NCBI GenBank assembly: GCA_016932915.1
Contig: JAFGBY010000178.1
Span: 1-37,579, forward strand
DNA: 37,579 nucleotides
Reading direction: 5' to 3'
From: Acidobacteriota bacterium
Lineage (GTDB): Bacteria > Acidobacteriota > DATKUA01 > JAFGBY01
The notes under the pieces: model-generated
The model's input: only the letters and a program-made list of their open reading frames with translations
The model's database searches: none
Told to the model about the DNA's origin: nothing
Program-made: the position numbers and the translations under genes
In this document: positions 1 through 7,622 of the stretch, piece after piece
How positions within the stretch are numbered: position 1 is the stretch's first letter
Layout of the letters: each line of letters starts with the position of its first letter

Positions 1-143
1 CAGGTGTTCACGATGATGATTTCACTCTCATCAGCGCTGTCGGTGATCTCCCATCCGTCGGCTCTCAGATAGCCGAGCATTACCTCGGAGTCCACAAGGT
101 TCTTGGGGCATCCGAGCGATATTATACCGATTTTTCCAGACAT
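1..143 (-). CDS. rimO: RimO, ribosomal protein S12 methylthiotransferase (N-terminal fragment)
   Basis: Only the first 47 codons lie in the window; the gene runs off the left edge. RimO is a radical-SAM enzyme that methylthiolates an aspartate of ribosomal protein S12. The visible N-terminus is the start of the MTTase domain: after MSGKIGI comes [13 protein letters not shown], the hallmark first iron-sulfur cysteine motif of RimO (MiaB has a different sequence here), then VMLGYL and, at the edge, EIIIVNT, which in the family leads into the second cluster cysteine. The ATG at 143-141 lies 5 nt after the asnS stop codon, so the two genes probably share a transcript. RimO rather than MiaB is supported by the GCPKN(L)VDSE string. 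Confidence 0.9.
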   Translation of the reverse strand, partial: MSGKIGIISLGCPKNLVDSEVMLGYLRADGWEITDSADESEIIIVNT

Positions 144-148
144 GATTT

Positions 149-1441
149 TTAAGGGTAAAGCCTGTAGAGCATCCTCGGGTAGGGGATAGTCTCCCGTATA
201 TGTTTTGAGCCGCTGAGCCAGGCTACGGTGCGCTCGATGCCGAGGCCGAAGCCGGCATGCGGCACGGAGCCGTACCTGCGGACGTCGAGGTACCATTCGT
301 ACGATTCGAGCGGGAGCCCCTGCGCGATTACTTTCTTTTTCAACCGTTCGAGGTCATGATCCCTCTGGCTGCCGCCGATGATCTCGCCGTAGCCTTCCGG
401 GGCGATCACATCCATGTTGGCGACCAGGTCGGGGTTTTCCGCATCCGGCTGCATGTAGAACGGCTTGATCTTCGCGGGGTATTTCTCAATGACTACCGGA
501 GTCTCGAACCACGAACCGATAACCGTCTCGTGCTCCGCGCCGAAGTCATCGCCCCATTCGATCTCGATGCCCTCTTTTTTCAGCCGTTCGACGGCGTCCG
601 TATATGTAACCCTGCCGAATGGCGCTTTTACTTTCTCTAATTTTGTTTTGTCGCGTTCGAGCGCGTCCAGTTCGCGGCCGCATTTTTCCAGCACCCAGGC
701 GACGATATATGATACAAACTCCTCAGCGAGTTTGATGTTGTCTTCATGGTCATTAAAGGCGACTTCCGGCTCCACCATCCAGAATTCCTGGAGGTGGCGG
801 CGTGTCTTGGATTTCTCCGCTCTAAAGGTCGGGCCGAAGCAGTATACCTTGCCGAATGCGGCAATAGCCGGTTCGAGGTAGAGCTGGCCGGACTGTGAAA
901 GGTACGCCTTGCCGTCGAAATAATCGGTCTCGAAGAGAGTCGATGTGCCCTCGACGGAAGCGGGTGTAAGGATGGGGCTGTCGATAAGCGTGAAGCCCCT
1001 CTCGTAATAGAATTGCCGTATCGACTGGATGATCTCATGGCGGATCCTCAGCACATGCCGCTGGCCCTCGGAACGCAGCCAGAGGTGGCGGTTATCCATC
1101 AGGAACGAGGTGCCGTGCTCCTTCAGGGAGATCGGGTATTCCTCGGCGATGTGTACGACCTCCAGGGATTTGAGCGTCATCTCGTATCCCCAGGGGGAGC
1201 GCTTGTCCTCACGGATCGTGCCGGTGACGGCGAGTGATGATTCCTGGGTGAGCTCCTCGATGAGGTCGAAGTATTTATCCTCTATCTCGCCCTTCACGGC
1301 GACTGCCTGGATAAGGCCTGTGCCGTCCCGCAGGATTATGAATTTTATCTTCCCGCTGGAGCGTTTATTATAAAGCCATCCTTTAAGGGTAACATCCTGT
1401 CCTTCGTATTTTGATATCTCGGAAATATATGCTGTTGTCAT
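149..1441 (-). CDS. asnS: Asparaginyl-tRNA synthetase
   Basis: Class IIb aminoacyl-tRNA synthetase that charges tRNA-Asn with asparagine in the cytoplasm. At 430 residues it has the normal AsnRS length. An N-terminal OB-fold anticodon-binding domain spans about residues 1-100 ([12 protein letters not shown]... FIILRDGTG). The catalytic domain shows motif 1 around 150-165 ([17 protein letters not shown]), motif 2 at 206-220 ([15 protein letters not shown]) and motif 3 at 397-411 ([15 protein letters not shown], Arg404). [11 protein letters not shown] after motif 2 is typical of AsnRS; AspRS has a different motif 2. A strong GAGGTGG ribosome site precedes the ATG. The gene is visibly more GC-rich than the genes after about position 7.6 kb. 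It leads rimO, 5 nt apart. Confidence 0.96.
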   Translation of the reverse strand: MTTAYISEISKYEGQDVTLKGWLYNKRSSGKIKFIILRDGTGLIQAVAVKGEIEDKYFDLIEELTQESSLAVTGTIREDKRSPWGYEMTLKSLEVVHIAEEYPISLKEHGTSFLMDNRHLWLRSEGQRHVLRIRHEIIQSIRQFYYERGFTLIDSPILTPASVEGTSTLFETDYFDGKAYLSQSGQLYLEPAIAAFGKVYCFGPTFRAEKSKTRRHLQEFWMVEPEVAFNDHEDNIKLAEEFVSYIVAWVLEKCGRELDALERDKTKLEKVKAPFGRVTYTDAVERLKKEGIEIEWGDDFGAEHETVIGSWFETPVVIEKYPAKIKPFYMQPDAENPDLVANMDVIAPEGYGEIIGGSQRDHDLERLKKKVIAQGLPLESYEWYLDVRRYGSVPHAGFGLGIERTVAWLSGSKHIRETIPYPRMLYRLYP

Positions 1442-1511
1442 TTTTCCACCTCTTGTCTTCAGCGCGGTTCCGTTTCCCTCGCATCCGTAATTGATTAATA
1501 ATAAAGGATGT

Positions 1512-1539
1512 ATTATATCCTTTCAAGAACTACATGCAA
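1512..1539 (-). promoter_or_regulatory. Putative sigma-70 promoter of asnS-rimO
   Basis: On the minus strand TTGCAT (1539-1534) is followed after 16 nt by a perfect TATAAT (1517-1512). The predicted start near 1505 gives a leader of about 65 nt. The -10 box lies in a 7-bp inverted repeat (AAAGGAT 1503-1509 / ATCCTTT 1517-1523), which could be an operator or chance. Confidence 0.5.
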
Positions 1540-1694
1540 GGAGGACATCATGGTTTTATGATTATCAAAGAGTATTGTGAAAATAGGATTTCACGTAAAT
1601 AGTTTTTTAATATAAATAGTATACTTATTTATGTAGGCGTGCTAATATTATCATTATAATTATTTTCATAATTACAATCTTGGAGATGCATAAC

Positions 1695-2072
1695 ATGCAA
1701 AATGATAAAATACACAGCACGATTACAGGATTTCTCATAACCATTTATTTAGGCCCTGGATATACAAAAAGTGAAATTAGAGAACTTATACAAAGGGAGC
1801 TTAATGTTTTTAAGAATGAACCTGAAGATCTAATAAAAAGACTAAATATTGTTTTAAAAGTAATAAATGAAGAATTTAATAAAACAGAATATATTGAAAG
1901 GAAAGAAGACAGGGAAATAACATCTAGAATCACTAAAATAGTCGGACAAGAACTTTTAGATTCAGAACTAGAAGATATGTTTTATGAATTACTAATAGCG
2001 ATGGGTAACCGTATTGATGGCCAGAAGCACCTAGTTAAAGACTTAAAAGATATAAAAAATAATATTTTATAG
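1695..2072 (+). CDS. Hypothetical protein, AT-rich orphan, charged helical
   Basis: I do not recognise this 125-residue protein. The ATG at 1695 is chosen because GGAG (1682-1685) sits 9 nt upstream; ATG 1686 and TTG 1680 are in frame but too close to that site. The protein is soluble, rich in Lys, Glu, Ile and Asn, and looks mostly helical after residue 25, with SEIRELIQREL and DLIKRLNIVLKVINEE as likely amphipathic helices. Base composition is strikingly AT-rich compared with asnS upstream and the cytochrome operon downstream, so horizontal acquisition is likely. It lies in the same orientation as the next unknown gene, about 200 nt away. No function is proposed. Confidence 0.6.
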   Translation: MQNDKIHSTITGFLITIYLGPGYTKSEIRELIQRELNVFKNEPEDLIKRLNIVLKVINEEFNKTEYIERKEDREITSRITKIVGQELLDSELEDMFYELLIAMGNRIDGQKHLVKDLKDIKNNIL

Positions 2073-2271
2073 AATTTTACTTTTTAATTACGTTTACTTA
2101 ATTTAGGATTATCTATCGTGGGAATATGTGTGTCTTAGACCATGTGTTTGTATGTTTTCGAATAAGGCGAGATTGTAATGCCACTTCATTTAGTAGTAAG
2201 ACCAAACAAAAGGAGTAGGTGATCTCTGACACACATGCTCCCGTATAAAGGACTTTTAAAAAGGGGAAAAT

Positions 2272-2850
2272 ATGTCAAGTAAGAATTATAGTGATAATGA
2301 ATTTCTTTCATCAGATTTTCAATTTCCAGATGATAGAGTAGTAAAAATCGTTAAATACTTGCAAGGGAATCCTCTAGTTTTAATTTCATGTTTATGTACA
2401 AGTCTTATCGCTGCATTATTCTTTTTTAAAGACAATTCATTATATTCTTCCATTGCATATCTTATATGTATTTTAATATTTTGTGTTTTTATAACTGAAT
2501 TCATTAAATATAATCTCCTTTGTAAAGATTATCTCTCAGGATTAGCACTTATAGAACGTTTCCTTCTATATGTATGTGTAGAAAATGATGTTCGCGTAAT
2601 AGTTCTAGATAGTAAAGAGGTTGAACTTATTGGTGTATGTGAGAGGTTATCCACAAGATATTTACTAATTTCATATTTTCCTCTTGAGAATGATAATAGG
2701 TTTTTTATTATTAGTAGTTCATTTTGGTCAATATTGAAAGCAAACAAGAATATTCTTTTAGAGAAAAAAGATAGAGCTACATATAAAAACGAATTAGAGC
2801 AATTTACGAAATATATTTATAACCCGGATCCTCATAATTTTTTCAATTAG
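2272..2850 (+). CDS. Hypothetical membrane protein with two TM helices
   Basis: Unrecognised 192-residue protein. A polar N-terminus of about 30 residues precedes two predicted membrane helices, roughly residues 34-52 (NPLVLISCLCTSLIAALFFF) and 59-80 (SSIAYLICILIFCVFITEF), then a soluble tail of about 110 residues with alternating hydrophobic stretches (RVIVLDSKEVELIGVCERL, RYLLISYFPLE). The ATG is preceded by AAAAAGGGGAAAAT, a usable ribosome site. Composition is AT-rich like the preceding orphan, and different from the surrounding conserved genes. Two helices plus a cytosolic domain is a layout shared by many accessory and defence effectors, but no diagnostic motif is present, so this is only a structural description. 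Confidence 0.6.
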   Translation: MSSKNYSDNEFLSSDFQFPDDRVVKIVKYLQGNPLVLISCLCTSLIAALFFFKDNSLYSSIAYLICILIFCVFITEFIKYNLLCKDYLSGLALIERFLLYVCVENDVRVIVLDSKEVELIGVCERLSTRYLLISYFPLENDNRFFIISSSFWSILKANKNILLEKKDRATYKNELEQFTKYIYNPDPHNFFN

Positions 2851-2922
2851 TTTTAATTCTTTTTAGAGATATTATCCTCAGTTATACACAGATTGAAAAC
2901 TGTAAGTGTGACTTTTCATTTT

Positions 2923-2969
2923 GTCACCCCGGGCTTGCCTGCACTGAACTTGTTGAGGTGACCCGGGGT
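2923..2969. repeat. Dispersed palindromic repeat, CACCCCGGG class
   Basis: ACCCCGGG (2926-2933) pairs perfectly with CCCGGGGT (2962-2969). An interleaved second pair, GTCACC (2923-2928) with GGTGAC (2957-2962), allows two alternative hairpins. The loop contains CACTGAACTTGTTGAGG, similar to repeats often seen scattered through intergenic DNA of environmental bacteria. Confidence 0.55.
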
Positions 2970-3047
2970 CTTTAAGAATCGTGAACGTGCAAATTATTGA
3001 TTGGCAAAGTTCTCCTGGTTTTTATGGAGGATTGATTTTCAATATAG

Positions 3048-3068
3048 ATCCCGCATCAAGTGCGGGAT
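3048..3068. repeat. Dispersed palindromic repeat, ATCCCGCA hairpin
   Basis: ATCCCGCA (3048-3055) and TGCGGGAT (3061-3068) form a perfect 8-bp stem with a 5-nt loop. It is followed by GACAGGGGA. It resembles the 3896-3915 unit in having a (A)TxCCCGC arm, which suggests related families. Confidence 0.55.
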
Positions 3069-3244
3069 GACAGGGGAGTAGGAGCGGCAGCCCTCTCGAT
3101 TTTACTCGGGGCAGGCTTGCCGCGATAAAATAAAGCGTCATGCCCGGGGAGTTATTCGTTGGAAGCGGCCGGGCATCTTCCGTTTAGCTGTTTCTAAAAG
3201 GTTTAGGTATAGAATATAGAGATCCTACGAAGAAAGCTTAGAGA

Positions 3245-3709
3245 ATGAAAAAATATCTGATATTTATAATGTTTTTCGCTGTCTCAATTTCCATCATGGC
3301 GGAGGATTTTATTATTTGCCAGGCCAGGTGGGGAATGACGAAAGAGGAAGTAAGGGCAGCGGAAAAAATAGAATTGAAAGAAGGAGAGGACGGGAATTCT
3401 CTTACCGGGAAAACACAGGTGCTGGGAATCGATACCGTTCTCTCATATTTTTTCATCGAGAATAAACTGGTGAATGTTACCTTTGTGCCCTTAGATTCAG
3501 ATGAATCGACTTTTAATCTTTTTGAGGCAGACTTAGTGACGAAATATGGCCCTGATTACGAAGTGATCGGTCAATATCATCATAGATGGAAGCTGAAAGG
3601 CTGTGTTATTGATATCATATTTGACGAGACTATAAAAACTATCCTATTGAATTATTTTTCACCTGAATATTTTAAATCAGTCCACATTAGCGAAGAAATA
3701 TGGCGGTAG
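3245..3709 (+). CDS. Small secreted/periplasmic hypothetical protein
   Basis: 154 residues. A clear signal peptide, MKKYLIFIMFFAVSISIMA, probably cleaved near residue 19, sends it to the periplasm. The mature part starts DFIICQARWGMTKEEVRAAE; a WGM(T/S)KEEV element near the mature N-terminus is recurrent in uncharacterised secreted proteins of about this size, followed by alternating beta strands (TVLSYFFIENKLVNVTFVPL; VIDIIFDETIKTILLNYF) consistent with a small beta-rich domain. The gene stands alone between two repeat clusters. The ribosome site (AGAAAG) is weak. Its only unpaired cysteines are in the IICQA region and KGCVID. Function unknown. Confidence 0.65.
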   Translation: MKKYLIFIMFFAVSISIMAEDFIICQARWGMTKEEVRAAEKIELKEGEDGNSLTGKTQVLGIDTVLSYFFIENKLVNVTFVPLDSDESTFNLFEADLVTKYGPDYEVIGQYHHRWKLKGCVIDIIFDETIKTILLNYFSPEYFKSVHISEEIWR

Positions 3710-3747
3710 GCAGTATTTTATCGTGAGATAACATGAGCACTTAGACC

Positions 3748-3832
3748 GTCATTGCGAGCAAAGCGAAGCAATCTGTTGAATAAACACGGTTGTATCAGAT
3801 CGCCGCGGTCGCTCACACTCCCTCGCGATGAC
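3748..3832. repeat. Inverted-repeat element, GTCATTGCGAG class
   Basis: GTCATTGCGAG (3748-3758) and CTCGCGATGAC (3822-3832) are inverted copies with one mismatch, bounding an 85-bp unit. The left half continues CAAAGCGAAGCAATCT, whose ATTGC/GCAAT ends pair as a smaller hairpin. From general knowledge, GTCATTGCGAGCRAAGCGAAGCAATCT-like sequences are widespread REP-like elements in many bacterial phyla. Confidence 0.65.
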
Positions 3833-3851
3833 ATCTTTTATCGCCAGGTGG

Positions 3852-3875
3852 CCTGTCCTGAGCGTAGTCGAAAGG
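3852..3875. repeat. Dispersed repeat, CCTGTCCTGAGCGTAGTCGA class
   Basis: CCTGTCCTGAGCGTAGTCGA followed by AAGG. This is a near match to a short intergenic repeat I recognise from many environmental genomes. It sits between two other repeat classes, and the three are tightly packed. Confidence 0.5.
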
Positions 3876-3895
3876 AATTCGCTGGTAATATGAAG

Positions 3896-3915
3896 ATTCC
3901 CGCTTTCGCGGGAAT
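3896..3915. repeat. Dispersed palindromic repeat, ATTCCCGC hairpin
   Basis: ATTCCCGC (3896-3903), loop TTTC, GCGGGAAT (3908-3915): a perfect 8-bp stem followed by GACTT. It is not a terminator for the 3245 gene, as no T-run follows directly. Confidence 0.55.
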
Positions 3916-3932
3916 GACTTACATTTTTAAAT

Positions 3933-3968
3933 AAAAAAACCCGGGTGGTTGGGGGACCATCCGGGTTT
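3933..3968 (-). terminator. Rho-independent terminator of the cytochrome operon
   Basis: AAACCCGGGTGGT (3937-3949) pairs with ACCATCCGGGTTT (3956-3968) with one G-T wobble and a 6-nt loop. Read on the minus strand, the hairpin runs into a 7-T tract (3939-3933), starting 20 nt past the octaheme cytochrome stop codon. Confidence 0.8.
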
Positions 3969-3988
3969 GTCCTTATATAAAATATATG

Positions 3989-6115
3989 TTAATCGAAATT
4001 GTATTTCTGTAGTTCGGGAAGGTTTTCCAGTTCCTTCGCTCGGGCTTCGGTGTAGCCGAGGCGGCGGAAGTTCAGCAGGCCGCCAGGTTTATGGCAGTCC
4101 TTGCAGGTGTGGCCTTCCTTCTGTATCGCGTGGTTTATCATCAGGGTTCCCATCTGGCGCATCCAGCGCGGCTTGATGTTATCCCGGTTGCCCTCATCGA
4201 GCGGGTAGTCGGTTTTCCATTTGCCCACCCCGAAGTACGCCATGAACTCATCCATCATATATACCTTGAAAAGCCACTGGTACATACGTTTAACCATCGG
4301 GTGCTGCAGCGCGGTCTCCACGGAGAGCATCGGGTTGCCCTGCTCGAAGTATGTCTTGTAATCGAACGGGATGATCATCGCGCCGAACGGCCCGAGGTTC
4401 GCATAATCCTCGTACATCCTCGCGTTGAATACCTTGAAGGGGTAGATCTTCGAAGTCCCCAGGTTCATCACCGGGCGGAGCTTCGTCTCCACGACTTCAG
4501 CCCTTTCCCCGACAAGATCCGGATCCTGCTCGATAAAGGAATTTCCTTCCTTCAGTCCCGGCAGGGTGAGGCCCTTCACTTTGTCGTATTTCGCGATGTG
4601 ATCCATCAGCGGGTTGTATTCCGGGTTCTTGTTCGGGTTCGCGCCGAGCGCGTTGGCGAGGAAGGTGCCGTTATTGTTGAACCAGAGGTATTCGACCGCC
4701 TTGTCCATATCACCGGTGACGAGTATCTCCTTCGGATGGTAGTAACCCTCTTCTTCCACGAATACAGGCTGAGCCCAGTCGGTGAAGATGAGGTTCGATT
4801 TATGCAGCTTCGTGATGTGGCAGGTCTCGCAGGAGACCTTTGCGATATGCCCGTTCAGGATCGCTCTGGTCTTGGTGTTCTTGATATGCGGCGCCGCGGT
4901 GTGGCAGCGTTCGCAGGATACTTCTTCATTCGGCAGGTCGTTGGAAACAAGATCAGTGCCCTGCAGGCCCCTGGCGATCTTATGCCCGCGTGTGGTATGG
5001 CAGTCGATGCACTGCATACCAGCAGCGGCGTGTACATCCCACTCAGGATCGAAAGGCGTAGCCCTTTTTGCCGATGAATGTAAAAATCTTATATTTTTGT
5101 AGCCCCTGTTGTGAGCGGCTTCATTGCCTTCGAACTGGTCACCGCCCAGGTTGTGCTGGTGGCATCTCAGGCACATCTCCGCGCGCGGCTTCATAACGCC
5201 CATAGCCGCTTTCATGCTGCGGTCCTGGTTCCAGCGTTTGCCGACTCCATCATCGAAAACGTATTTATGGTTCATGTCATATGTAATCGAATGGCAGATG
5301 AGGCAGTCGATAGCCTGTTGCGCCTGGTGCGGAGTGCTCAGCCCCGGGAGCATCCTCTCGGATGGCGGCCCATATAGCCCGCCTACATGGCACTGCCCGC
5401 AGCCGACGCTTACCATATGTTCTTCGCCGTGCGCCGGTTTAGCCTTGATGAGGTCAGCCCAGCCGGTCCAGGTGAATGTACCGGTCATCCCGCAGGCGCG
5501 GTCGATCTTGCCGAGCGGTATCTTGTGCCAGCCCGCGTTTACCTTTTCGCCGTTGTAGCCGTATGTTGTGAAGCTGGAAGATGTGGAGAAGAGTTTAAAG
5601 TGGACGGAAGCAAGGACGTCATCCATCGTGCCGATTTCCTTGTAATCCCCATCATCCGTTTTTACCATCATAGTCTTATGGCACTGGAGGCATGTCTCCG
5701 GCCCCTCGTATTTACGGATTCCGTTCTCACGGAACTGCTCAATATGTTTGAGGTTCGCCTGTTCCAGGAAGCTGCCCGTCTTGAACCGGAGCTGTACGCG
5801 GTCTTCCTGTACGACCTCCTCATCCTTGTATTCGTTGGTATCTGCAAGCGCCTGTTTTTCTAGGAGTTCCGCCTGCACCTCGCGGGCAATCTCCTCGAAT
5901 TCAAGGTCGCTTACCTCAACGGAGTTCGGGTATTCCACAGTGGCGAGTTTATCGCCTGTGTAGTACCTGAAGAACGCCGGGTAAGCCCATGCGTATGCAA
6001 TATATAAAACGAATATCACGATGACGAAAATCGTCACCTTTCTTCCCCGTTTGGTCCTGGTATATTCCCTGACCGGGGAAAGTTTCCCAGCTATAAGCTT
6101 AAAAACATTCTTCAT
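3989..6115 (-). CDS. Membrane-anchored octaheme c-type cytochrome, OTR-like core
   Basis: 708 residues. An N-terminal cytoplasmic basic stretch (RTKRGRK) and one TM helix at about 29-50 anchor it with the rest outside the inner membrane. Eight CXXCH heme sites start at residues 142 (CLQCH), 239 (CGQCH), 271 (CLICH), 315 (CLRCH), 369 (CIDCH), 401 (CERCH), 429 (CETCH) and 671 (CKDCH). The order and context of sites 2-7 (CGQCHVGG; DCLICHSIT; CLRCHQHNLGGD; DVHAAAGMQCIDCHTTRGH; AAPHI; NGHIAKVSCETCHI) resemble the octaheme tetrathionate reductase family, so a catalytic reductase is plausible; the substrate is inferred, not shown. It differs from that family in its anchor, extra length and a 240-residue heme-free stretch (434-670) before heme 8. 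Last gene of an operon; its ATG overlaps the cytochrome b stop by 4 nt. Confidence 0.85.
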   Translation of the reverse strand: MKNVFKLIAGKLSPVREYTRTKRGRKVTIFVIVIFVLYIAYAWAYPAFFRYYTGDKLATVEYPNSVEVSDLEFEEIAREVQAELLEKQALADTNEYKDEEVVQEDRVQLRFKTGSFLEQANLKHIEQFRENGIRKYEGPETCLQCHKTMMVKTDDGDYKEIGTMDDVLASVHFKLFSTSSSFTTYGYNGEKVNAGWHKIPLGKIDRACGMTGTFTWTGWADLIKAKPAHGEEHMVSVGCGQCHVGGLYGPPSERMLPGLSTPHQAQQAIDCLICHSITYDMNHKYVFDDGVGKRWNQDRSMKAAMGVMKPRAEMCLRCHQHNLGGDQFEGNEAAHNRGYKNIRFLHSSAKRATPFDPEWDVHAAAGMQCIDCHTTRGHKIARGLQGTDLVSNDLPNEEVSCERCHTAAPHIKNTKTRAILNGHIAKVSCETCHITKLHKSNLIFTDWAQPVFVEEEGYYHPKEILVTGDMDKAVEYLWFNNNGTFLANALGANPNKNPEYNPLMDHIAKYDKVKGLTLPGLKEGNSFIEQDPDLVGERAEVVETKLRPVMNLGTSKIYPFKVFNARMYEDYANLGPFGAMIIPFDYKTYFEQGNPMLSVETALQHPMVKRMYQWLFKVYMMDEFMAYFGVGKWKTDYPLDEGNRDNIKPRWMRQMGTLMINHAIQKEGHTCKDCHKPGGLLNFRRLGYTEARAKELENLPELQKYNFD

Positions 6116-6753
6116 TTTTTCGGACTCCTTTTCTTAACCGTTTGACTCTCAACCGTATGGTAGCCGGTGATCATAGATTCAAGAAGCGATGTCAGTTTCT
6201 TGCCCGTAGTGGAGAGGTAGAGATGGACGATCAGGAACGTAACGGCAAGGAAACTGAACAATGTATGTATAACCGCGATAGATTTGAACGCGGAGAGATT
6301 CGATATCCATTCAATATCTTTCGTGATGCCGTAAAGGACTACACCGGATACAATCTGCACCGGCAGGATAAAGAGCATCAGGAAGAAATACGACACCTGC
6401 TGCAGTGGATTGAACTTCCTCTCCTTGCTCGCGGGATAGGGCGAATGGCCCTTATTGAAAATACCGAAGAGATAGTAGCGAGCCTGGTTGAACAGCTCTA
6501 CCGGCAACGCTTTCGTGAATCGGATGTAATATTTTATCCTCCCGGTCGTGACTTCATATATAAACCAGAACAGGAAATTCAAGAGGAACAGCATCGAAGT
6601 AATGTTGTGTACTTTCACAAGGGAAGCGAGCGAAAGGCTATCGAAGTTTTCGCTGTAGTGCATCAGGATGCCGGTCACCGCCAGAAGGATAAAGAACAAT
6701 GCGTTGAGCCAGTGCCATATTCTCTCGGGCAAGGTAATCAGGTATATCTTCAT
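6112..6753 (-). CDS. Four-helix di-heme cytochrome b subunit (FdnI/thiosulfate-reductase gamma type)
   Basis: 213 residues. It resembles the cytochrome b561-like membrane subunits of formate dehydrogenase, hydrogenase and thiosulfate reductase, which exchange electrons between the quinone pool and a periplasmic partner. Four main hydrophobic helices are visible, at about 15-33, 50-66, 121-142 and 160-180. Candidate heme b ligands are His14 (RIWHW), His32 or His49, His163 and His177, matching the family pattern of one or two His in helices 1-2 and two in helix 4. The C-terminus is basic (VKKRSPKK), consistent with a cytoplasmic end. Both junctions in the operon are 4-nt ATGA overlaps, with the heptaheme gene upstream and the octaheme gene downstream, so equimolar subunits of one complex are likely. 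Confidence 0.85.
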   Translation of the reverse strand: MKIYLITLPERIWHWLNALFFILLAVTGILMHYSENFDSLSLASLVKVHNITSMLFLLNFLFWFIYEVTTGRIKYYIRFTKALPVELFNQARYYLFGIFNKGHSPYPASKERKFNPLQQVSYFFLMLFILPVQIVSGVVLYGITKDIEWISNLSAFKSIAVIHTLFSFLAVTFLIVHLYLSTTGKKLTSLLESMITGYHTVESQTVKKRSPKK

Positions 6754-7622
6754 TTCTTTTTACCTTTCCCTTTCTTTTTTCCCATCATGATTCTGAGGAT
6801 TCCGTGGCCGGAAGCGCCCAGGAATGCAAACACAATAAGCAAGGTACCAAAGATTTCCACTAGGGAATTTCTCGTCCCGCCTACGAGATAAATCCTGGAG
6901 AGCATGGTCTCGGCGGTCGCTCTGTCAGATTCCGCCTCATCCTGAATAAGGAAAGTCGCCATCTTGTTTTCCCTGCTGTGGCACTCGGAACATTCCCTAA
7001 CTGATTTTTCCTTCTCCGGTATCAGGTGGCGCGCTGCATATCTATTAGGGTTCAACTGGATATGGCAGGCGATGCAGGGGATCTTCTCGAGGTGGAGCTG
7101 CGCCTGTGCATGCCAGGTGTGGTAAGCCTCGATATGAACCGGGGCGAGATACTTGTTGTCCTTCGGGTTCACCCCGAACTGATGGCATTTCAAGCACTGT
7201 TCGTTTCTCTCGGTCAGCTCCATATGCTTTGGTGACCTGTCCTGGTGTACATCGTGGCATTCATAGCACTGCAGGTCTTTATGGACGCTCTGTTGCAGTG
7301 AGTGTTCGATATCCCTGAAAAGGACATTCCTTTCCTTCTCATGGCATTCGAAACATGAAAGCACTGTCGCGTTTTTATGAGGATAGGTCGTTATCCCTTT
7401 GTGGCACTCGATGCATTCATGTTTTTTCCCAAGCGTGTAATGCCAGGATTGCTGGAATTTTTCCGGTGAGATGTAGAGAGAAACCGGGATACCGAGGCTG
7501 TTTTTCAGGGACGGTTTCATCTCTTTGTTCTGATGGCAGCCTGCGCAGTCCAGGGCTTGTTCAGAAAAGACTGCAACAGGCGCCATCAGTAAAAACAGGA
7601 TTAAAAAATTTGTCAGTTTCAT
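6750..7622 (-). CDS. Heptaheme c-type cytochrome with C-terminal membrane anchor
   Basis: 290 residues. A signal peptide (residues 1-20, ending AVFS) precedes seven CXXCH sites starting at Cys26, 70, 90, 119, 143, 183 and 211. Many extra His residues (H61, H102-107 region, H114, H163, H168, H171) can supply distal ligands for bis-His hemes. A C-terminal TM helix at about 253-279 contains His273 (ASGHGILRIM) and ends in a Lys/Gly tail (GKKKGKGKKK) on the cytoplasmic side. A periplasmic multiheme domain tethered this way looks like an electron relay between the cytochrome b and the octaheme protein. NrfB/NrfH or CbcA-like relays are alternatives; I see no NapC/NrfH N-terminal anchor. The ATG overlaps the arsR stop by 4 nt. 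Confidence 0.85.
   Translation of the reverse strand: MKLTNFLILFLLMAPVAVFSEQALDCAGCHQNKEMKPSLKNSLGIPVSLYISPEKFQQSWHYTLGKKHECIECHKGITTYPHKNATVLSCFECHEKERNVLFRDIEHSLQQSVHKDLQCYECHDVHQDRSPKHMELTERNEQCLKCHQFGVNPKDNKYLAPVHIEAYHTWHAQAQLHLEKIPCIACHIQLNPNRYAARHLIPEKEKSVRECSECHSRENKMATFLIQDEAESDRATAETMLSRIYLVGGTRNSLVEIFGTLLIVFAFLGASGHGILRIMMGKKKGKGKKK

Larger units (their letters stand above)
2851..3244. other. Gene-free intergenic region carrying palindromic repeats
   Basis: No convincing gene in about 390 nt. It begins AT-rich, then contains two palindromic repeat units (2923-2969 and 3048-3068, listed separately), followed by GC-rich sequence with GGGCAGGCTTGCC and CATGCCCGGGG strings that may be degraded further units. 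The last 60 nt are AT-rich again and could hold the promoter of the 3245 gene. Confidence 0.6.

Noticed and set aside
1550-1602. AGGAGG followed by a 3-codon frame (ATG at 1550) overlapping a 14-codon frame (ATG at 1558, ending TAG 1600-1602)
   Set aside because: Looks like a leader peptide pair, but the AGGAGG overlaps the -35 box of the opposite-strand asnS promoter, no regulated gene follows closely, and both peptides are too short to judge.
3752-3934. 60-residue open frame MRAKRSNLLNKHGC...
   Set aside because: It is the translation of the palindromic repeat cluster; such frames are annotated by mistake in many genomes.
4091-5077. 328-residue plus-strand open frame
   Set aside because: Antisense shadow of the octaheme cytochrome; the CXXCH codons on the minus strand are decisive.
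6142-6891. 249-residue plus-strand open frame
   Set aside because: Antisense to the cytochrome b gene and the heptaheme C-terminus; no ribosome site and no plausible domain.
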